A stretch of 6,347 nucleotides of DNA from Defluviitaleaceae bacterium (GCA_009782245.1 WRKK01000207.1:1-6347), one strand, 5' to 3'. Shown: positions 1 through 6,143, counted from the stretch's first letter. Notes: generated from the letters alone by a model not told the origin. Numbers and translations are program-made.

Positions 1-1143
1 AACAGATGGTGCTGTTCTTGTTGCCAATAATGTTTGTCCTGTATATGTAGGGCTTGTGGTAATAGTTGCTTGTTGCGTTATTGCGTTGGGGTTGATTGTA
101 ACTTGATTAACTGTTGCGGTTTGCCTAATTTGGAATGAAACGTTTGGATAATTGTGTTGGAAACTGTTCGGCATAACATTCCACCCAGTAGGCAAAGTAA
201 TAGTTGGAGTAATTGGCTGATTATTCGCATTCCAGAATCTGTCGGTATTGACATTCATTGTTACCGTTCTTACTCTGTTTGATGCTGGGGCAGAGATAGT
301 AGCATTTACTCCCACATTTTGACTTGCAGTCCCATTGGTTAGAACAACCTCTCCACGCGTGTGTTGATTAGTGTTGGTAATTGCTGCTGTTCCTAAATTG
401 ATGCCCGTTCTTCTTATTCCTGTGTTAGCTGTTATAGTCGGAATATTAGCACTATTCGTTATAGTCGCATTAGTTGATGCACTAGTCGAATTAGCAAAAG
501 TTACACCTAGGCTTGATTGCCATGAATGAAAAATTTGATTCAATCCTGATGTAAATGACAGAGGTAAAGTAATAGAACTAGCATTTAGACCAACATACAT
601 ATAAGAAATATCGTCCACCTGCATCATAATATTGTGAGTAGTACCTACACCCTGCCCAAATCTGATTCCTGTTACACGGTGTAGAGCCGGAGATGATGTT
701 ATTTCATGAAAAAAACCCGTATGCACCATAAACGCTTCATTAAAGAAAAACTGATCCATATATCTTAACACCATAAAAACCGCAATCGGCTGTGTAAAAA
801 TGTCTGTAATAGGCAAAATAACCGAATCATTTGGGAGAATACTGTAACTATTAGCAGGTAACAATACCTCCCCAGACCAAGTTTGTAACTCAATATACAC
901 AGTATTGTTATATACTTCGCTCAAAAAAAACCACCAGGACGGGCTTATAAAAACAGTCATATTCCGAGGTTGTATTGCTCCGTCTGACATAATTGGTGGG
1001 AACACTTGAATAGCACTAGGCGTAGTTGTGTTTGCTATTTCTGTTAGACTCGTCTCGTCTAGCGGTCGTGCTTGCACTTGAATTTGTGGAAATACACTTA
1101 CCAGCAACAGTAAGCAAAGATAAATACTAATTTTTCGTGTCAT
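1..1143 (-). CDS. Secreted Asn/Thr-rich protein of unknown function, C-terminus cut by window edge
   Basis: The reading frame stays open for 381 codons from an ATG at 1141-1143 to the left edge, with no stop, so the gene is partial at its 3' end. The start is supported by GAAAGGGT seven bases upstream. Residues 1-25 form a typical signal peptide: basic TRK, a hydrophobic LCLLLLVSV core, and a VQA/RP cleavage site. The mature part begins with a region containing SPSWWFF (68-73) and many beta-type hydrophobic stretches (about 60-200). From about 210 it becomes rich in Asn, Thr, Ser and Ile with short alternating patterns, as in beta-sandwich or repeat regions of surface proteins. No catalytic motif or named domain is recognisable. 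It lies 279 bp downstream of the FecR/GLUG gene on the same strand, with its own promoter-like and operator-like sequences. By eye its GC is lower than its neighbour's. An extracellular or cell-surface location is inferred; whether it is wall-anchored depends on the missing C-terminus. Confidence 0.85.
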   Translation of the reverse strand, partial: MTRKISIYLCLLLLVSVFPQIQVQARPLDETSLTEIANTTTPSAIQVFPPIMSDGAIQPRNMTVFISPSWWFFLSEVYNNTVYIELQTWSGEVLLPANSYSILPNDSVILPITDIFTQPIAVFMVLRYMDQFFFNEAFMVHTGFFHEITSSPALHRVTGIRFGQGVGTTHNIMMQVDDISYMYVGLNASSITLPLSFTSGLNQIFHSWQSSLGVTFANSTSASTNATITNSANIPTITANTGIRRTGINLGTAAITNTNQHTRGEVVLTNGTASQNVGVNATISAPASNRVRTVTMNVNTDRFWNANNQPITPTITLPTGWNVMPNSFQHNYPNVSFQIRQTATVNQVTINPNAITQQATITTSPTYTGQTLLATRTAPSV

Positions 1144-1150
1144 AAAAAAC

Positions 1151-1158
1151 ACCCTTTC
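1151..1158 (-). promoter_or_regulatory. Ribosome binding site of the secreted-protein gene
   Basis: On the minus strand this reads GAAAGGGT, seven bases before the ATG at 1143. It is a moderate match to the anti-Shine-Dalgarno sequence and supports that start. Confidence 0.6.
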
Positions 1159-1167
1159 ATTTTTTGG

Positions 1168-1203
1168 CAAGTTGTCGTCAAGTTATCGTAAATATACGGT
1201 AAC
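1168..1203. promoter_or_regulatory. Candidate operator: three GTTRYCGT half-sites, two direct and one inverted
   Basis: On the plus strand two 11-bp units, CAAGTTGTCGT (1168-1178) and CAAGTTATCGT (1179-1189), sit head to tail with one mismatch. An inverted copy, TACGGTAAC (1195-1203), follows. The second and third copies form a 22-bp near-perfect palindrome, 1182-1203: 9-bp arms, one mismatch, AATA centre. Direct repeats at an 11-bp period plus an inverted half-site is a layout typical of transcription-factor binding sites. The cluster begins 24 bp upstream of the secreted-protein start and overlaps the likely -10 and transcription start region, so repression is the more natural guess. The regulator is unknown. 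An RNA hairpin in the leader is an alternative, though on the minus-strand transcript the stem would carry a C/A mismatch. Confidence 0.45.
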
Positions 1204-1224
1204 ACGATTTTTTGCAGATGTCAA
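1196..1224 (-). promoter_or_regulatory. Possible promoter of the secreted-protein gene
   Basis: A perfect -35 hexamer TTGACA (1219-1224) is followed after 17 bp by TACCGT (1196-1201), a poor -10 that is preceded by TGT as in an extended -10. The alternative -10 TATATT (1191-1196) is better but lies 22 bp away. The -35 is convincing; the -10 is not settled. Confidence 0.35.
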
Positions 1225-1254
1225 ATTTTTTATGTTGCGAAAATGTTGAATTTT

Positions 1255-1305
1255 GGGCGGTTGCAGGGGCGGAAAAATATCGGAACAGACAAGGGGCGAC
1301 CGCCC
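1255..1305. repeat. GC-rich inverted-repeat element
   Basis: GGGCGGT (1255-1261) and ACCGCCC (1299-1305) are a perfect 7-bp inverted repeat flanking 37 bp. The inner right end contains GGGGCGACCG (1293-1302), which recurs exactly at 6314-6323 and inverted at 6265-6274, in the other palindrome-rich spacer. It stands out from the AT-rich surroundings and looks like a short dispersed element. It could be a remnant of such an element or part of the 3' region of the upstream gene. Confidence 0.45.
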
Positions 1306-1353
1306 ACTATAATAAACTTTATTCAACACCGTTAAAATGCCAATTTTGGATTT

Positions 1354-1385
1354 TGTAGGGATCTGCCGAAAGGCAAGCCCCTACA
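1354..1385. repeat. Palindromic hairpin element with GTAGGG/CCCTAC ends
   Basis: TGTAGGG (1354-1360) pairs with CCCTACA (1379-1385). Inside, TGCC (1364-1367) pairs with GGCA (1372-1375) around a GAAA tetraloop, leaving a 3/3 internal loop. It starts 38 bp past the stop of the FecR/GLUG gene, so it could stabilise that transcript's 3' end. No U-run follows on either strand, so it is not a standard intrinsic terminator. Its ends match the GTAGGGG and CCCCTAC ends seen at 6189-6277 and 6311, suggesting a dispersed repeat family. Confidence 0.55.
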
Positions 1386-1422
1386 TTCTAGGCAAACGCA
1401 ATTTTTCAAACCTTGATTGGCG

Positions 1423-4400
1423 TTAATTTTGCAACTCTGTTGCCAAAGTGTGGCGCATATATAATCTTGCTAAACGTGCCTCGCTGGGTGTGGCGGGTAT
1501 GGCGGGTGGTTCGGGTTCTTCGGGTGGATTGTTGGGTTCGTTGTCTGTGTTGTCGCCCGTTTCGGGTTCTTCTGGTGGATTGTTGGGTTCGTTGTTCGTG
1601 TCGCCCGTTTCGGGTTTTTCTGGTGGATTGGCGGGTTCGTTGCCTGCGGCGGGTGGTTCGGGTTCGTTGTCTGTTTCGCCCGTTTCGGGTTCTTCGGGTT
1701 CTTCCGATTCTTCGGGTTCGGCTATTTCTGGCTCTTCCGATTCCTTTTTGTCTTCTTCGGATGGTTCTTCGGGTTCTTCTTCTGTTTCTTCCTCGTCTAT
1801 ATCAACCTCTTCCGATTCTTTTTTGTCGTCGTTAGTTTCTTCGTCTTCTATGTAGTCTGTATCGTTGTCGTTATCGGTTGGCGGAAGAATGGGCAGTATG
1901 GGCATTTCTAAAATATCGGCAAACATTGGCATTGCTATATCTTCTGCAAAGTTTTCTGTATAAATTATAACTGGCGTGGGTTGGGTTGGTAGCCCTTGCA
2001 ATGTGGGCAGATAGCCATGTTCGGCGTTCCAATCCCATGTATTGGTAAAATCAAAATCTAAACCTAAATGCTCTTGGGGAGATAGCCAAGTATTTTGAGC
2101 GTTAAAACCGACACCTAAACCGCTGACACTTGCCCCCACAGCCCGTTGAGCAATTGGTGGGGGTTCTGCTTCTTGAGGTTGCTCTAAGTCCAACCGCATA
2201 AACCAAGCATGGCGTGTATCCTGCGTAACCCCTCTAGGGCTTTCAATTTCTGCTATATTATTGCCAATTATTGTGTTAGCACCTTGAACAAAGGTGTTTA
2301 TAGCGGCGGCACTTCTTAGCACCGCTTGCGAGCCTGGTTGTGGTGCTGTTGCAGCAGTAACTGCGCCGATTATAGCACCAACGTTTCCGCCATATGCACC
2401 ACGTATTCCGCCAGTAGCAAAAACCCTATGCACTTCAGCACCTGGGCTATTCAAATAACCCACAATTCCGCCAGCAACCCAATTTCCCGTTACATCTGCG
2501 GTGGAATAACTGTCAAAAACTCCTATTGGCGTTGAGCCGCCAGTTTGCCCAATTATTCCGCCAGCGGCTCCAGCAGTGCTACTTATTTCGCCCTCGGTTG
2601 CGGTTCTTTGTATGGTAGATGCTACCGCCCAACCCGCAATGCCGCCTGCACCCTGGGTTGCCGATATAATAACGTTTGTGCTACTGTGCGATATTGTGCT
2701 GTTGTTCTCTAGGTTGCCCGCAATGCCACCCGCAACGCCCGATGTAGCCGTTATGTTGCCACGAGCGGTGCTGCGGCTGATAGTTGCGTTGTCGGCTCTG
2801 CCAGCCACGCCGCCTATTCTGGTTCTTCCGTAAACTATGCTGTTCTCAAAATGGCTGTCGGTTATTGTGCCGTTGAATATCTCGCCAACCAAGCCGCCGA
2901 CCGAATCTCTGGCGGAAACTGCGGCGTTTACGGTGCTGTTGGTTATTGTACCGTAATCGATTTTGCCGACAAGCCCACCAACATTATCTCTGCCGTATAT
3001 TGTGCCGCTTTCAAAATGGCTGTTGGTTATTGTGCCGTAATCGATTTCGCCGACAAGCCCACCAACATTATCTCTGCCGTAAACTGTGCCGCTTTCAAAG
3101 CGACTGTCGGTTATTGTGCCATTTATAATTTTGCCAACCAAACCGCCCAAAATATCCTCGCCACGGACAGTGCCGTCAAAGCTACTATTGATAACTTGGC
3201 TGTTTGCCTGCAACCTGCCGACTAACCCGCCAACAATACCGCCATAATTGGCGACTGCTCCATCAAAATGAACATTACGCAAAATTGCGGCATTATACAA
3301 ACTATTAGCAATTCCGCCAACAGGTGCGGAAGTATTGGCGTTTATATTACCTCTTACGGTAAGATTTTCCACAACACCGTCTAATATAGCAAACAAGCCC
3401 CTATGCACGGATTGCCAGCCGTCTATGTAATAATTGTTTCCGTCAAAATTACCTGCAAAAGGCACGTTAAAGCCCTCCCAAGCGGGGTGCACGGTAATAT
3501 TTGCGGCAAGTTGGTAATACGCTGTGGTAAACTCGTAAAAATCGTCGCTGTTAAGCTGTTCGGTTATCCATTTTAGGTGTGCGTAATTTTCAATGATAAA
3601 TGGTGCTGTTGCTGTACCTGCTCCGTCTGGTTGTTCTGGTTCGGTTTCGTCTGGTTCGGTTATGTCTGGCGGTGGCGGCGGCGGTGGCGGTGGTGGCGGC
3701 GGAGTTGGCACAGGTGCGGCGGGAAATTCGTTTTGGACGTTTTGAACGTTTTCGTTTTCTTGCCGCAACAAAGCCTCTCTAGCGTCGGCTATGCGGCGTT
3801 CGCTGTTGGCGGCTATTTGCCTTGTTTGTGCCTCCGACCAGCTACGGCGAAGTCGTTCCTGCACGGGTACTTCTTCCACTAAATCGGGAACATTATCCAA
3901 AATTTCTTGCGTTACAAAATCGCTGTTTTCCAGCAAATATTCCGCATTGTTAAGCATCTCACGCAAAGTAAACTGATCCAATGTTTCTAGCTGAATTTCT
4001 TCTACTTGGATAACGGGTACATCGTCGCTGGTGTCCACTAATAAAATTTCGCCAGCAACCAGGATAGTGTCGTCTATTTCGCCGCTACCCGAAAGCATGG
4101 CAATATAGGCGGCGTTGTCGCCAAAATATCCCAAAGTAAACAACGTTCCCCTAACAGTCATGGCAACATTGCCCAGCGAGGCAACTATGCTGTTGTCAGC
4201 CTGTTGTTCCGCTACTCTGACAAGTGCTGTGCCGCTTTCAACGGTAAGTTCTATGTTGTTGTTGGTTAGTGCCGTTGTAATGCGGGTTTCCTCGGACATT
4301 TTTAATAGCGACTGCTGATCCATTCTAAAATAGACATTAGTCGCTAAGCCTGTAACCACAGTAAAACCGCTACCCACACGGGTGTTAGCACGCGGCGTAA

Positions 4401-4554
4401 AACTTTGCCCGTTCTCTCTGTACAAAGTTACGTTTCTGCCTTGTATTCTAAAAACCGTAACTATTCGGGCGGCGGTGGCTGCGTATGCTGTTACTTGCAC
4501 CATCGATATAAGCAGTAACGCCGATATTGCGAATGCAATAGCCTTTCTTAACAT
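1423..4554 (-). CDS. Exported FecR-domain / GLUG-repeat protein with polyproline hinge and acidic PETG tail
   Basis: A 1043-residue protein, probably extracellular. The start is ATG at 4552-4554, with AAGGAG eight bases upstream. A longer form from TTG at 4572 would put that ribosome binding site inside the gene and is rejected. Residues 1-26 are a signal peptide (MLRKAIAFAISALLLISM, cleavage near AYA/A). Residues about 31-172 resemble a FecR domain: VGSG (60-63), then LTVESGTALVRV and VRGTLF (134-139). A charged, probably helical stretch spans 181-275, followed by 12 prolines (285-296). Residues 318-400 show the lead-in usual before GLUG motifs (FAGNFDGN, GLFAIL). Ten GG(L/V/I)(V/A/I)G motifs run from 442 to 699, 27-30 residues apart, consistent with a beta-solenoid. 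A GYLPTL segment (847-852) closes the region. The tail (893-1043) is dominated by Glu, Asp and Pro with three PETG units. It has no C-terminal membrane helix or S-layer homology domain, so anchoring is unexplained. Adhesion or surface display is a guess from architecture; no enzyme motif is seen. Confidence 0.9.
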   Translation of the reverse strand: MLRKAIAFAISALLLISMVQVTAYAATAARIVTVFRIQGRNVTLYRENGQSFTPRANTRVGSGFTVVTGLATNVYFRMDQQSLLKMSEETRITTALTNNNIELTVESGTALVRVAEQQADNSIVASLGNVAMTVRGTLFTLGYFGDNAAYIAMLSGSGEIDDTILVAGEILLVDTSDDVPVIQVEEIQLETLDQFTLREMLNNAEYLLENSDFVTQEILDNVPDLVEEVPVQERLRRSWSEAQTRQIAANSERRIADAREALLRQENENVQNVQNEFPAAPVPTPPPPPPPPPPPPDITEPDETEPEQPDGAGTATAPFIIENYAHLKWITEQLNSDDFYEFTTAYYQLAANITVHPAWEGFNVPFAGNFDGNNYYIDGWQSVHRGLFAILDGVVENLTVRGNINANTSAPVGGIANSLYNAAILRNVHFDGAVANYGGIVGGLVGRLQANSQVINSSFDGTVRGEDILGGLVGKIINGTITDSRFESGTVYGRDNVGGLVGEIDYGTITNSHFESGTIYGRDNVGGLVGKIDYGTITNSTVNAAVSARDSVGGLVGEIFNGTITDSHFENSIVYGRTRIGGVAGRADNATISRSTARGNITATSGVAGGIAGNLENNSTISHSSTNVIISATQGAGGIAGWAVASTIQRTATEGEISSTAGAAGGIIGQTGGSTPIGVFDSYSTADVTGNWVAGGIVGYLNSPGAEVHRVFATGGIRGAYGGNVGAIIGAVTAATAPQPGSQAVLRSAAAINTFVQGANTIIGNNIAEIESPRGVTQDTRHAWFMRLDLEQPQEAEPPPIAQRAVGASVSGLGVGFNAQNTWLSPQEHLGLDFDFTNTWDWNAEHGYLPTLQGLPTQPTPVIIYTENFAEDIAMPMFADILEMPILPILPPTDNDNDTDYIEDEETNDDKKESEEVDIDEEETEEEPEEPSEEDKKESEEPEIAEPEESEEPEEPETGETDNEPEPPAAGNEPANPPEKPETGDTNNEPNNPPEEPETGDNTDNEPNNPPEEPEPPAIPATPSEARLARLYMRHTLATELQN
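1511..1657 (-). repeat. Glu/Pro/Asn tail repeats within the FecR/GLUG gene
   Basis: Three related units begin at 1511 (51 bp), 1562 (48 bp) and 1610 (partial). They encode variants of NEPNNPPEEPETGD near the C-terminus. The first two are nearly identical at the DNA level over about 35 bp. The difference of exactly one codon between periods shows in-frame repeat variation in a disordered acidic tail. Confidence 0.7.
2458..3231 (-). repeat. Array of ten GLUG-type motifs (about 28 residues each)
   Basis: Motif starts fall at residues 442, 470, 498, 526, 553, 581, 609, 637, 665 and 695 of the encoded protein. Seven of the nine intervals are exactly 28 residues; the others are 27 and 30. The N-terminal half uses GGLVG and is well conserved, while the C-terminal half drifts to GGIAG, GGIIG and GGIVG. 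This suggests that the N-terminal units expanded most recently. The GLUG motif is known from bacterial surface and extracellular proteins. Confidence 0.8.
2941..3108 (-). repeat. 84-bp tandem duplication inside the GLUG array
   Basis: Units 2941-3024 and 3025-3108 differ at about 8 of 84 positions by direct comparison, and each encodes one 28-residue GLUG unit (residues 483-510 and 511-538). A third, more diverged unit starts at 3109 with GGTTATTGTGCC. This is the least diverged pair in the array, so it is probably the latest duplication. Confidence 0.8.
3667..3702 (-). repeat. Twelve-proline tract (CCN run)
   Basis: Twelve consecutive proline codons, a mix of CCG and CCA, encode residues 285-296 of the FecR/GLUG protein. 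They separate the FecR-helical N-terminal half from the GLUG half. A rigid polyproline II spacer is the likely role. Ribosomes normally need elongation factor P to pass such a run. Confidence 0.75.
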
Positions 4555-4561
4555 TCTTATT

Positions 4562-4570
4562 GCTCCTTCC
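4562..4570 (-). promoter_or_regulatory. Ribosome binding site that fixes the FecR/GLUG start
   Basis: The minus strand reads GGAAGGAGC, with the AAGGAG core at 4563-4568, eight bases before the ATG at 4554. The upstream in-frame TTG (4570-4572) has no such site before it. Confidence 0.8.
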
Positions 4571-4602
4571 AAAAATTGTACTAAAAATATCTTATATCAT
4601 TT

Positions 4603-4630
4603 AGTATATCATGTTATTTAATATTGTCAA
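4603..4630 (-). promoter_or_regulatory. Strong sigma-A type promoter of the FecR/GLUG gene
   Basis: The minus strand carries a perfect -35 TTGACA (4625-4630), a 16-bp spacer, and -10 TATACT (4603-4608, five of six matches). TGA directly before the -10 gives an extended -10 (TGn). Transcription would start near 4596, leaving a leader of about 42 bases before the ATG at 4554. The surroundings are very AT-rich. Confidence 0.75.
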
Positions 4631-4709
4631 TTTGTTTTTTTGAAATGTTGCATTTTTGGTAAAAATGTAATAAACTAGTTATACGGCTTAATAAAGCTAT
4701 GCTAATTTT
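4631..4709 (+). other. AT-rich leader and promoter region of the plus-strand gene
   Basis: The region must hold the promoter of the gene starting at 4724, but no match is convincing. The best pairings are TTGCAT (4648-4653) with TAAACT (4671-4676) at 17 bp, and TTGGTA (4656-4661) with TATACG (4680-4685) at 18 bp. Both are weak, in contrast to the near-consensus promoter on the other strand. No clear operator palindrome is seen. Confidence 0.3.
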
Positions 4710-4715
4710 GAGGAG
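4710..4715 (+). promoter_or_regulatory. Ribosome binding site that fixes the start at 4724
   Basis: GAGGAG lies eight bases before the ATG at 4724 but only two bases before the in-frame ATG at 4718, so the second Met is the better start. Confidence 0.75.
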
Positions 4716-4723
4716 CTATGCAA

Positions 4724-6142
4724 ATGTCAGAAAAAACGCTTTTTTCAACTAATGTTGAACCATTATCAACTAAATTTTCTTTTATGGAATGGCTTATAAA
4801 CGGCCCTACTGTGCGCAGTTTGGATAAAAAGGTTATAATACCTTGTATAGACAGGGTTTCGCAGTATGCAATGGATAAAAAAATTTGTAGCGCAAGCCTT
4901 TGGGAATACGATAACCATTTAGATTTCCAGTTTATTTACGATAAATTATTGGATTCTAAAATGTTCCGCTTTATGAAATCGGAACTGTACAGCACGTTTA
5001 GAACGGTAGGCCTAATTTACTTGGAATTTTTGCGGGAAAAAGAAACAGCTAAACCCGCCGCACCGCCGCCAACCTACAAACCCAACAAAGCACTAGAAAC
5101 CAAGAATATAGCCGACAAAGTAAAGCAACTGCAATCCGCCGCCGCACCGCCGCCGCAAACCGAACCTGTCAAATCAAAATCCAAGCCGCCAGCACCAAAG
5201 CAAAAAGAACCACCAAAACCCGAACCGCAAGCACCAAAGCAAAAAGAACCACCAAAACCCGAACCGCAAGCACCAAAGCAAACAAAACCGCCAAAACCCG
5301 AACCGCAAGCAACAAAGCAAAAAGAACCACCAAAACCCGAACCGCAAGCAACAAAGCAAGCAGAACCGCCAAAACCCGAACCGCAAGCACCAAAGCAAAA
5401 AGAACCGCCAAAACCCGAACCGCAAGCACCAAAGCAAGCAGAACCGCCAAAACCCGAACTGCAAGCAAAACCAAAGCAAATACCAAAGTCGATTCCAAAG
5501 CAGTTGCCAGTGCAAAAAAATGCAAATACGGACGATTCGCCCGAAGTTAAAGATGCTAACCTTAAAAAAATTATCGCAGAATATTGCAAAATAGCGGACA
5601 CTTTTACTCTTGACGAACTTTTAGCATACGAAAAAGAGCAAACAGGCACAGTTCACAATAGAAAAATGGCGGAATTAGCCCACCAAATGCTAGTCCGCAT
5701 TGACAAAGAAACCTACACAACGGAAAAAACCCTAACGTTTGACTGCGTTTACATAGATTACGAGATAAAAAAATTCATACAAACCACCGCAAACAACAGG
5801 CAATATTTGTTGATAAAATCGTTTAACAATGTGGCAGATTTTCCCGATTGCGGCAAACCGTGGAACTTGTTTTTACTGGAAAGTTATTGTCAGCGGTTTA
5901 GCAAAATGTTCACTATAAAAATCCCCGCAATGAACGCCAAAAATGTCGGCGTTGTGGCTTTCAAAGACTGCAAGCTAGATTACAACGAAATATTGGCAGA
6001 TGTCATCGCCAGAGCAAATATCTCGCTAGAAACGCTAACGGTAATCAGGTTTTTGCACAAAAACGGCTACACCAACAAATTAAAAATACCAAATATAGCA
6101 GAAATTATACAAGAGGCGGCTTATATATTGGCAAATCCATAA
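4724..6142 (+). CDS. Two-domain protein of unknown function with a Pro/Lys repeat linker
   Basis: A 472-residue protein without signal peptide or membrane segment, so probably cytoplasmic. The start is ATG at 4724, chosen by spacing to GAGGAG. Residues about 18-105 form a helical, hydrophobic domain (FMEWL at 20-24, then FRTVGLIYLEFL at 92-103). Its layout recalls a small N-terminal helical domain I associate with several clostridial proteins of unknown role; this is from memory and weak. Residues 106-265 are a Pro, Lys, Gln and Ala-rich linker containing seven 13-residue repeats (157-247). Residues about 277-468 form a compact second domain with LVRID (323-327), TFDCVYID (338-345), FPDCGKPWNLFLLESYC (373-389) and FLHKNGY (443-449). 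I have a faint memory of FD..iD..i and FP..g.pWN.yLLES patterns in clostridial C-terminal domains, without a known function. It is divergently transcribed from the FecR/GLUG gene. No catalytic triad, nucleotide-binding loop or zinc site is evident. Confidence 0.88.
   Translation: MSEKTLFSTNVEPLSTKFSFMEWLINGPTVRSLDKKVIIPCIDRVSQYAMDKKICSASLWEYDNHLDFQFIYDKLLDSKMFRFMKSELYSTFRTVGLIYLEFLREKETAKPAAPPPTYKPNKALETKNIADKVKQLQSAAAPPPQTEPVKSKSKPPAPKQKEPPKPEPQAPKQKEPPKPEPQAPKQTKPPKPEPQATKQKEPPKPEPQATKQAEPPKPEPQAPKQKEPPKPEPQAPKQAEPPKPELQAKPKQIPKSIPKQLPVQKNANTDDSPEVKDANLKKIIAEYCKIADTFTLDELLAYEKEQTGTVHNRKMAELAHQMLVRIDKETYTTEKTLTFDCVYIDYEIKKFIQTTANNRQYLLIKSFNNVADFPDCGKPWNLFLLESYCQRFSKMFTIKIPAMNAKNVGVVAFKDCKLDYNEILADVIARANISLETLTVIRFLHKNGYTNKLKIPNIAEIIQEAAYILANP
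5192..5464 (+). repeat. Seven tandem 39-bp repeats encoding APKQKEPPKPEPQ
   Basis: Seven head-to-tail units of exactly 39 bp. Units 1 and 2 (5192-5230, 5231-5269) are identical. The others differ at a few positions, giving A(P/T)KQ(KE/TK/AE)PPKPE(P/L)Q. A degenerate remnant follows (AKPKQIPKSIPKQ). Each unit has a small net positive charge and is expected to be extended and disordered, acting as a spacer between the two domains. Near-identity of units indicates recent slippage or recombination, and copy number likely varies between strains. Confidence 0.9.
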
Positions 6143-6143
6143 T

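Noticed and set aside
1354..1385. Intrinsic terminator of the FecR/GLUG gene
   Set aside because: The stem is interrupted by an internal loop and no U-run follows on the minus strand; the shared ends with other elements favour a dispersed repeat.
1511..1720. PETG motifs as a sortase wall-anchoring signal
   Set aside because: No Leu before PETG, no hydrophobic segment and no basic tail after it; the protein ends in a hydrophilic stretch, LYMRHTLATELQN.
1413..1855. Plus-strand open frames opposite the acidic tail, one rich in Ser and Gly, one in Arg and Leu
   Set aside because: They are mirror images of the Glu/Pro-rich codons of the minus-strand gene. Their composition follows from those repeats and there is no credible ribosome binding site.
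2851..3225. Plus-strand open frame of 124 codons opposite the GLUG array
   Set aside because: Its repeats coincide exactly with the 84-bp repeats of the real gene on the other strand, whose signal peptide, promoter and domains are all in place.
4570..4572. TTG start giving a six-residue longer FecR/GLUG protein
   Set aside because: It would place the strong AAGGAG site inside the coding region, has no ribosome binding site of its own, and would add charged residues before a normal signal peptide.
4718..4720. ATG two codons upstream as start of the two-domain protein
   Set aside because: GAGGAG ends only two bases before it, too close for normal initiation; the ATG at 4724 is at the usual eight-base spacing.
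5192..5464. CRISPR array (seven regular 39-bp units)
   Set aside because: There are no spacers between units and the repeat is in frame, encoding a consistent 13-residue peptide.
5074..5649. Minus-strand Gly/Phe/Cys-rich frames opposite the 39-bp repeats
   Set aside because: Antisense shadow of the Pro/Lys repeat; the periodic GFGGS pattern is forced by the repeated sense codons and there is no start context.
1423..6142. Functional pairing of the acidic tail of one protein with the basic Pro/Lys linker of the other
   Set aside because: One protein is exported and the other has no export signal, so charge complementarity is not meaningful evidence of interaction.
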